DNA of 9,616 bases from Candidatus Limivicinus faecipullorum (GTDB lineage: Bacteria > Bacillota > Clostridia > Oscillospirales > Oscillospiraceae): positions 1 through 9,616 of the forward strand of contig DVHY01000053.1 of assembly GCA_018711755.1 (NCBI GenBank). The letters are read 5' to 3'. The notes under the pieces were generated by a model that saw only the letters and a list, made by a program, of their open reading frames with translations, was not told the DNA's origin and ran no database searches. This document shows, one piece after another, positions 5,336 through 9,616 of this stretch; positions within the stretch are counted from its first letter, which is position 1; the number at the start of each line of letters is the position of its first letter. A program made the translations under genes and the position numbers.

Positions 5336-6046
5336 TCACTGATCTCCGGGCTCTTCCGCCCCCTGGGCCTTCTCCGCCTCCGGGGCCTTTTCGGCTTCCG
5401 CTGCCATTTCCGCCTCCGCAGCCTTTTCCTCCGCCACCTCCTGGCGGCGGTGCAGGGAGAACTCGCAGCCGCAGTAGAGCTGGCGGTACACCCCGTACTT
5501 CTCGCACAGCTCCAGGGAGCGGTTCTCCCTGTCCCGTTTTTTGAAGTCCGAGGGCAGCCAGGCCACTCCCGCCGCTCTGCCCAGCTCCTCCCCCAGGCTG
5601 TTTATCCGCACCGCATCCTTGTGACGGGAAAGGCTGAGGGTGGAGCAGAAATAGTCATAGCCGTAGTGCCTGGCTAATTTCGCCGTCTCCATGAGCCGCA
5701 GGCGAAAGCACTCCGTACAGCGTTTTCCCCCCTCCGGCTCCTGTTCCAGGCCCCGGATGCGGCTGTAATAGTCCTGGCTCTTCCAGGGCTCGGCCAGAAT
5801 ATCCACCCGATCCGCCAGGCCCATGTCCTCTATCAGCTTCACCAGGGCCTTGAAGCGCCGGTCGAACTCCTGCTGAGGGTAGATATTCGGGTTATACCAC
5901 AGCACGGTCACATCGAAATATTCCGTCAAATATTCCAGCACGGAGCTGGAGCAGGGGCCGCAACAGCCATGGAGCAAAAGCCGGGGTCTTTTCTTCCCCA
6001 GCTTCTGGATTATCCTGTCCAGTTCCTTTTGATAATTTCTGTTCAT
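5336..6046 (-). CDS. queH: Epoxyqueuosine reductase QueH
   Basis: QueH (formerly DUF208) performs the last step of queuosine synthesis, reducing epoxyqueuosine to queuosine at position 34 of GUN-anticodon tRNAs, as a non-homologous replacement for cobalamin-dependent QueG. The 236-residue product shows the family's cysteines: HGCCGPC at 26-32, RCTECF at 109-114 and YCGC at 191-194, with CSTLSLSRHK at 134-143 and the basic SDFKKRDRENRS segment at 166-177. I use the ATG 6044-6046; the frame stays open upstream, but that extension resembles nothing and overlaps the divergent promoter. No Shine-Dalgarno precedes this ATG, and an extended -10 sits just before it, so a leaderless mRNA is possible. 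The last 30-odd residues (from about 203) are a repetitive Glu/Ala/Lys tail beyond the usual core. Confidence 0.92.
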   Translation of the reverse strand: MNRNYQKELDRIIQKLGKKRPRLLLHGCCGPCSSSVLEYLTEYFDVTVLWYNPNIYPQQEFDRRFKALVKLIEDMGLADRVDILAEPWKSQDYYSRIRGLEQEPEGGKRCTECFRLRLMETAKLARHYGYDYFCSTLSLSRHKDAVRINSLGEELGRAAGVAWLPSDFKKRDRENRSLELCEKYGVYRQLYCGCEFSLHRRQEVAEEKAAEAEMAAEAEKAPEAEKAQGAEEPGDQ

Positions 6047-6052
6047 GTCTGT

Positions 6053-6061
6053 AATATACCA
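6053..6061 (-). promoter_or_regulatory. Possible extended -10 promoter for queH
   Basis: The minus strand reads TGG then TATATT (6058-6053), an extended -10 type sequence, six bases before the queH ATG. No good -35 is seen (TAGCTT at 17-base spacing is poor). If used, transcription would start at or next to the ATG. Confidence 0.35.
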
Positions 6062-6112
6062 TGTTCCCCGGCAAAAAGCTACATATAAATTCATCAAGCT
6101 GCGGCCTTTGCC

Positions 6113-6142
6113 TTGACTGGGGCGGAAATGCTGAGGTATAAT
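6113..6142 (+). promoter_or_regulatory. Sigma-A promoter for the deaminase-EFR1 pair
   Basis: TTGACT (6113-6118) and a perfect TATAAT (6137-6142) are 18 bases apart, predicting a start near 6149 and a leader of about 30 bases ending in GGAGG and the ATG at 6180. It lies in the 133-base divergent gap with queH. Confidence 0.82.
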
Positions 6143-6167
6143 TGCCTTGCACAAATATCTGAACTCT

Positions 6168-6172
6168 GGAGG
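6168..6172 (+). promoter_or_regulatory. Ribosome binding site deciding the deaminase start
   Basis: GGAGG, 7 bases before the ATG at 6180. It lies inside a longer TTG-initiated frame (from 6147) that would also start before or at the predicted transcript end, so the ATG is preferred. Confidence 0.8.
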
Positions 6173-6179
6173 TAAAAGC

Positions 6180-6662
6180 ATGGACAACCGGACCAGCAAG
6201 CAGAATTATTACCTGGATATCGCCGATGCGGTGCTGGAGCGTTCCACCTGCCTGCGCAGGAAGTACGGCGCCATCATCGTGCGCAACGACGAGATAATCT
6301 CCACCGGCTACAACGGCGCCCCCAGAGGCCGCCGCAACTGCTCCGACCTGGGCTGCTGCACCAGGGAGAGCCTTCACATCCCCTCCGGGGAACGCTATGA
6401 GCTCTGCCGCTCCGTCCATGCCGAGGCCAACGCCATCATCTCCGCCTCCCGCCGGGACATGATAGGCGCCACAATCTACCTGGTGGGCCGGGACGCCCGC
6501 ACCAATGAGCTGCTCTCCGACGCCATGAGCTGCTCCATGTGCAAAAGGCAGATAATCAACGCCGGCATCGACCGGGTGGTCATCCGCACCAGCCCCACGG
6601 AATACCGCACCATCCCCGTCAGCGACTGGGTGGAAAATGACGACTCCATCTTTCAGCTCTGA
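6180..6662 (+). CDS. dCMP deaminase family protein (ComEB-type)
   Basis: Zinc-dependent cytidine/deoxycytidylate deaminase fold; members of this length usually convert dCMP to dUMP to feed thymidylate synthesis. The 160-residue product has the catalytic HAEANAI motif at 80-86 (His80 zinc ligand, Glu82 proton shuttle) and the second zinc motif SCSMC at 117-121 (Cys118 and Cys121); the proline usual before the first Cys is serine here. The dCMP-deaminase-like STGYNGAPRG at 41-50 and the insert with NCSDLGCCTRE (53-63) are present, the latter possibly a second metal or substrate-loop region. The start is fixed by GGAGG 7 bases upstream. The EFR1-like gene follows after 48 bases and is probably cotranscribed. 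A base- or RNA-editing role is not supported by size or context. Confidence 0.9.
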   Translation: MDNRTSKQNYYLDIADAVLERSTCLRRKYGAIIVRNDEIISTGYNGAPRGRRNCSDLGCCTRESLHIPSGERYELCRSVHAEANAIISASRRDMIGATIYLVGRDARTNELLSDAMSCSMCKRQIINAGIDRVVIRTSPTEYRTIPVSDWVENDDSIFQL

Positions 6663-6710
6663 ACCGGGACGGAAGTCACGGAAACTATAAATCATTACGG
6701 AGGAAAAGCC

Positions 6711-7493
6711 ATGAGCAAAAACGTCATCTTCTGTTACTCTGGCAGCGGCAACTGCCTGGATATCTCCAGGAACATTGCCAAACGTCTCGGGGACACGGAC
6801 ATCGTCATGATGCGCTCCGCCCCCGCCCTCACCGATGTGAGAGAGGCTAAAAAGGTGGGCTTCGTCTTCCCCTGCTATGCCGGCGGTATGCCCGCCGGAG
6901 TGGAGGACTATGTGCGGCAGATACAGGTCTCCCCCAGTGCCTACACCTTCGGCATCGTCAGCTACGCCGGCTATCCCGGTATCGGCCTTAGCATCATCAA
7001 CAGCATCGTGCCTCTGGACTATTGGGCCGGCATCAGCCACCAGTGCTCCTGCATCTGGCTCTTCCCCCACAACATGATGATGCCCCCCATGGACGCCGCC
7101 AAGGCCCAGCTCCGTTCCGAGAAGCTGGCCTCCATAATCGCCGACGATATCTACTATGTCCGGCGCAAGGACAGAGCCCCCCGCTCCAACCCCATCAACG
7201 CCTTCGAGGCCTCCATGATGCCCAAGCTCTCCGGCAAGAAAGCCGCCAAGTTCAAAGCCAGCGACGCCTGCACCTCCTGCGGCCAGTGCGCAAAGCTCTG
7301 CCCCCGGGGCAATATCACCCTCCTGGGCGGCAAGCCCAGCTTCGGCAAAAACTGCATCGGCTGCCTCAGCTGCCTGCAATACTGCCCCACCCAGGCCATC
7401 AGCATGGGCGGCGTCACCGAGAAGCGGGAGCGCTACCACAACGTCAACGTCAGCGCCAAGGACCTGTGCCAGAAAATAATCCATATCGACTGA
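6711..7493 (+). CDS. EFR1-like flavodoxin-ferredoxin fusion protein
   Basis: Predicted cytoplasmic electron-transfer protein (260 residues) combining an N-terminal flavodoxin-like domain (about 1-150) with two C-terminal 4Fe-4S motifs. The FMN phosphate-loop-like segment is FCYSGSGNCLDIS at 7-19, followed by FVFPCYAGGMPAGVEDYVR (51-69), as seen in EFR1-family proteins. The clusters are Cys187/190/193 with Cys197 and Cys215/218/221 with Cys225, both CxxCxxCxxxCP. No signal peptide or membrane segment is present. The ATG has GGAGG 7 bases upstream and the gene follows the deaminase by 48 bases. It ends just before a strong terminator. The family's physiological partner is not known; a flavin or iron-sulfur reductase role is inferred only from the domains. 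Confidence 0.88.
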   Translation: MSKNVIFCYSGSGNCLDISRNIAKRLGDTDIVMMRSAPALTDVREAKKVGFVFPCYAGGMPAGVEDYVRQIQVSPSAYTFGIVSYAGYPGIGLSIINSIVPLDYWAGISHQCSCIWLFPHNMMMPPMDAAKAQLRSEKLASIIADDIYYVRRKDRAPRSNPINAFEASMMPKLSGKKAAKFKASDACTSCGQCAKLCPRGNITLLGGKPSFGKNCIGCLSCLQYCPTQAISMGGVTEKRERYHNVNVSAKDLCQKIIHID

Positions 7494-7508
7494 CCGGCCT
7501 GCCCGGCA

Positions 7509-7550
7509 GAAAAGCCCGGAGCTCCGCATCTGCGGAGCTCCGGGCTTTTC
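7509..7550. terminator. Bidirectional intrinsic terminator between convergent genes
   Basis: An uninterrupted 19-bp stem (7509-7527 with 7532-7550) closes an ATCT loop. The arms begin with GAAAA and end with TTTTC, so both strands give a GC-rich hairpin ending in a U-tract. It serves the EFR1-like gene on the plus strand and the acyltransferase pair on the minus strand, filling most of the 77-base convergent gap. Confidence 0.93.
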
Positions 7551-7570
7551 ATATATAAACCGTTCAGAAC

Positions 7571-8668
7571 TCACAGTGTCTGCGCCTGCCTCAGCAGGCT
7601 CCGGCAGAGGCGCCGGGATATCAGTTCCGACAGCTTCTCCACCCTCAGCCACCTTTTAAGCTGCTCTATCACTATCGAGGCGGCCAGGGAGCTTGCAAAC
7701 AGGAACAGGTAAATAAGCGCCGGATATCTCAGGGAATAGGTAAAATCGTAAAACCAATTCTGATATATGAAGGCGTGGACGAAGAACATGTTCATGGAGT
7801 GCCGGCCCACGAATTCCGCCGCCTTGTTCACATAGGGTATACGGGCAAGGGTGAGCAGGGTCAGCAGCACTGCCGCCATACACAGCAGCGCCTCATACAG
7901 GTCCAGCAGATTGTCCCCGGCTCTCAGCCAAAGCACGCTCACCGCCGCCGCCATCGCCAGGGTGAAAAGCAGCAGGGCAGCCCTGACCGGGAGCTTTGCC
8001 CTGAGATACCAGTCTTTCACCCGCTCCAGCGTTCCATACTCCGCCAGGACGATGCCCAGCAGGGTGATGAAAAGGTAGCGGAAGAGCACGAACTCCACAT
8101 CCAGCCAGCGCACTAGCAGCAGCCCCGGCAGCAGCACATAGGCCCCCAGCCTGCGGCACAGCTTGATAAGCCAGGGCAGCAGCAGCACCAGGGTCACGGC
8201 AAAGGACATATACCACCAGGCGGAGTTATAGCTGGGGGTCTGGAGGATGTAGCTCAATCCCATGAAGTCAAAGAAGGCGAAGGCCAGATTCTCCAGGCGG
8301 CTGGGACTGTAGAGGGTAAACCAGCTCTTGCCCCCCAGAGGGCAGAGGAGAAAGGCGATGATATACACGAACTGGAAATTCACCAGCAGCTTCACCAGGC
8401 GCCGGAGGCTCTTATCCGCCAGGCGGTTCTCATCCCCCATACCGTCCCCCATATAGCTTTTTGCGGTGCCGTAGGCCGTGACGAACACGAACAGCGTAAC
8501 GCACAGCTTGCTCAGCTGGCCCGCCGACGCAAGCCTCCAACAATTGGACAGCAGAGGCCCGTAGACCAGGGCAGGGTAATCCGGCTCTGCTGCATACATG
8601 AACAGATGGTGGAACAGCATCAGCATAATGGCCACACACTTGAGTATATTGCTCTCTCTCTTAGTCAT
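7571..8668 (-). CDS. Acyltransferase family 3 membrane protein (downstream paralog)
   Basis: Multi-pass membrane acyltransferase of the acyltransferase-3 type (Pfam PF01757-like), a group that O-acetylates or otherwise acylates cell-surface glycans. The 365-residue product has about ten hydrophobic segments and the N-terminal MLMLFHHLFMY motif (15-25), whose His20/His21 match the conserved catalytic-region histidine of this family, plus SPSRLENLAFAFFDFMGLSY (121-140) and the C-terminal HSMNMFFVHAFIYQ segment (290-303). I start it at the ATG 8666-8668, because AGGAG lies 8 bases upstream; the in-frame ATG eight codons earlier precedes that site. It follows the paralog's stop by 11 bases, and its ribosome site overlaps that stop, so coupling is likely. 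The substrate cannot be told from sequence. Confidence 0.83.
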   Translation of the reverse strand: MTKRESNILKCVAIMLMLFHHLFMYAAEPDYPALVYGPLLSNCWRLASAGQLSKLCVTLFVFVTAYGTAKSYMGDGMGDENRLADKSLRRLVKLLVNFQFVYIIAFLLCPLGGKSWFTLYSPSRLENLAFAFFDFMGLSYILQTPSYNSAWWYMSFAVTLVLLLPWLIKLCRRLGAYVLLPGLLLVRWLDVEFVLFRYLFITLLGIVLAEYGTLERVKDWYLRAKLPVRAALLLFTLAMAAAVSVLWLRAGDNLLDLYEALLCMAAVLLTLLTLARIPYVNKAAEFVGRHSMNMFFVHAFIYQNWFYDFTYSLRYPALIYLFLFASSLAASIVIEQLKRWLRVEKLSELISRRLCRSLLRQAQTL

Positions 8669-8676
8669 CGCTCTCT

Positions 8677-8681
8677 CTCCT
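8677..8681 (-). promoter_or_regulatory. Ribosome binding site deciding the downstream acyltransferase start
   Basis: AGGAG on the minus strand, 8 bases before the ATG at 8666-8668 and overlapping the stop codon (8680-8682) of the upstream paralog, an arrangement that suggests translational coupling. Confidence 0.7.
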
Positions 8682-9616
8682 AAGGGTTCCATACAGCAGG
8701 TCTATATTTCAAGCCTGCGCACAGCTTGGCGGACACAGCTTCCGCCAGTCTTTCAAGATGAAAAAGGCTTTTCGCCTTCTCAATTAAAATGGATGCCGCC
8801 AGAGAACTGGTGAACAGGAAGAGGAAAATCAGCCACGGGTAATTTAAGGAATAGGTAAATTCCTCAAACCAGACCTGAAATATGAACACATGTATGAAAT
8901 ACATGTTCATGGAGTGTTTGCCCACGAATTCCGCAGTCCTGTTCACTCCCGGCATTTTCCCCAGCCCCAGAACAGTGGCCAAGGAAAGGCCGCAGCAAAT
9001 CGCCGCCTCGCTTAAACCTTTGATATACCAGTCGGTATCAGGCAGCCGCCACATCAGCCCCAGAGCCGCTGCCCCAGACAGAGCCGCAAGCAAGGCTCCC
9101 GGCAGAGCTCCGGCCTTTCTCCCCCACTCTGCGGCCTTCTCCAGCACTTCCCCCTCCCCAAGGGCTACGCCCGTAAACACACAGGGCAGGTAGTGGATGA
9201 GCACGTACGAGGGGTCCAGCTCATATGCCAGCAGAGTGCCTGCCAGAAGCGCCGTCGGACCATAGCGGCGGAAAAGCTTTATCGCCCAGGGCAGGAGAAA
9301 AATAAGGGTGATCGCCACAGACATGTACCACCAGGAAGAATTGTACGTGGGCGTATCTAAGAGATAGCTCAGTCCCATGAAGTCAAAAAAGGCAAAGGCC
9401 AGATTCTCCAGGCGGCTGGGGCTGTACAGGCTCAGCCAGTTTGCTCCGCCCAGAGGACAGAGGGCAAAGGCAATAATATACACAAACTGGAAATTAACAA
9501 GCAATTTTATAAGGCGCTCTGTACTCTTTTCCATGAGCGCATATCCATCCTGCATATCCCGGTGCCGGTAACTCACCGAAGTCCCGTAGGCCGTAACAAA
9601 AACGAATATGGATACA
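8680..9616 (-). CDS. Acyltransferase family 3 membrane protein (upstream paralog, 5' end outside window)
   Basis: Partial gene: the frame remains open to the right edge, so 311 residues are seen and the N-terminus is missing. The GTG at 9574-9576 is not the start, because upstream codons continue with a VSIFVFVTAYGT segment matching residues 57-68 of the downstream paralog; by that alignment about 56 residues lie outside. Near-identical stretches include LLVNFQFVYIIAF, SPSRLENLAFAFFDFMGLSY, AEFVG(K/R)HSMNM and SLAASI(L/V)IE, while the middle (roughly between RRYG and MPGVNR) is much more divergent. It is a multi-pass protein with several visible hydrophobic segments. The His-rich N-terminal motif expected of the family would lie outside the window. 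Its sequence looks somewhat more AT-rich than the neighbour's. Probably cotranscribed with it. Confidence 0.82.
   Translation of the reverse strand, partial: VSIFVFVTAYGTSVSYRHRDMQDGYALMEKSTERLIKLLVNFQFVYIIAFALCPLGGANWLSLYSPSRLENLAFAFFDFMGLSYLLDTPTYNSSWWYMSVAITLIFLLPWAIKLFRRYGPTALLAGTLLAYELDPSYVLIHYLPCVFTGVALGEGEVLEKAAEWGRKAGALPGALLAALSGAAALGLMWRLPDTDWYIKGLSEAAICCGLSLATVLGLGKMPGVNRTAEFVGKHSMNMYFIHVFIFQVWFEEFTYSLNYPWLIFLFLFTSSLAASILIEKAKSLFHLERLAEAVSAKLCAGLKYRPAVWNP

Noticed and set aside
4337..5677. A 446-codon plus-strand frame opposite galU and part of queH
   Set aside because: It is a mirror of two well-supported genes, crosses their intergenic gap, overlaps the thiT promoter, and has no ribosome site or recognisable domain.
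5892..7652. A very long minus-strand open frame (586 codons) opposite the deaminase and EFR1-like genes
   Set aside because: It is antisense to two genes with clear family motifs, spans their promoter and terminator, and its translation is low-complexity Gly/Ala/Val/Asp-rich. GC-rich third positions leave few stops in the mirror frame.

Overview
The window reads as chromosomal DNA of a fairly GC-rich Gram-positive anaerobe, most likely a gut Clostridia member of the Oscillospiraceae type. Reasons: the rpmH-rnpA-yidD-yidC-jag order, strong AGGAGG-type ribosome sites, consensus sigma-A promoters, an ECF-type thiamine S component under a TPP riboswitch, a QueH-type epoxyqueuosine reductase, and an EFR1-type flavodoxin/ferredoxin fusion. 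The assignment is inferred from gene content, not from a marker search. I saw no insertion sequence, CRISPR array, tRNA or rRNA.

Layout. Positions 1-150 hold no gene, only one strong hairpin. Positions 151-3552 (minus strand) form one operon-like run behind a consensus promoter: rpmH (3273-3407), rnpA, yidD (4-base overlap with rnpA), yidC, jag/khpB and acpP. This is the classical L34 / RNase P protein / membrane insertase cluster. Acyl carrier protein sits where mnmE-mnmG-rsmG often follow, and dnaA is not upstream of rpmH. Positions 3588-4375 (minus) are a self-contained thiamine uptake unit: promoter, TPP riboswitch, terminator, thiT. Positions 4379-6046 (minus) hold galU and, upstream of it, queH. 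A divergent promoter region at about 6047-6179 separates queH from a plus-strand pair, a dCMP deaminase family gene (6180-6662) and an EFR1-like iron-sulfur flavoprotein (6711-7493). That pair ends in a near-perfect bidirectional hairpin terminator (7509-7550). From 7571 to the right edge, two tandem, clearly paralogous membrane acyltransferase-3 genes lie on the minus strand; the upstream one runs off the window.

How the genes work together. The rpmH cluster serves translation (L34), tRNA 5' maturation (RnpA) and membrane protein biogenesis (YidD, YidC, KhpB). ThiT supplies thiamine and is shut off by its product through the riboswitch. GalU makes UDP-glucose for envelope glycans, and the two acyltransferases probably decorate such glycans, although they are not in the same operon. 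QueH finishes queuosine in tRNA. The deaminase feeds dUMP/dTMP synthesis, and its ferredoxin partner has no known substrate.

Several start codons differ from the longest open frame because the ribosome site lies inside the extended frame: yidC, thiT, galU, the deaminase and the complete acyltransferase. I found no convincing new multi-gene system. The points most worth a second look are residue changes at key positions in YidC and ThiT, the readable antiterminator of the TPP switch, a palindrome abutting the rpmH -10 box, a possible leaderless queH, and the unusual gene neighbours of the rpmH cluster.
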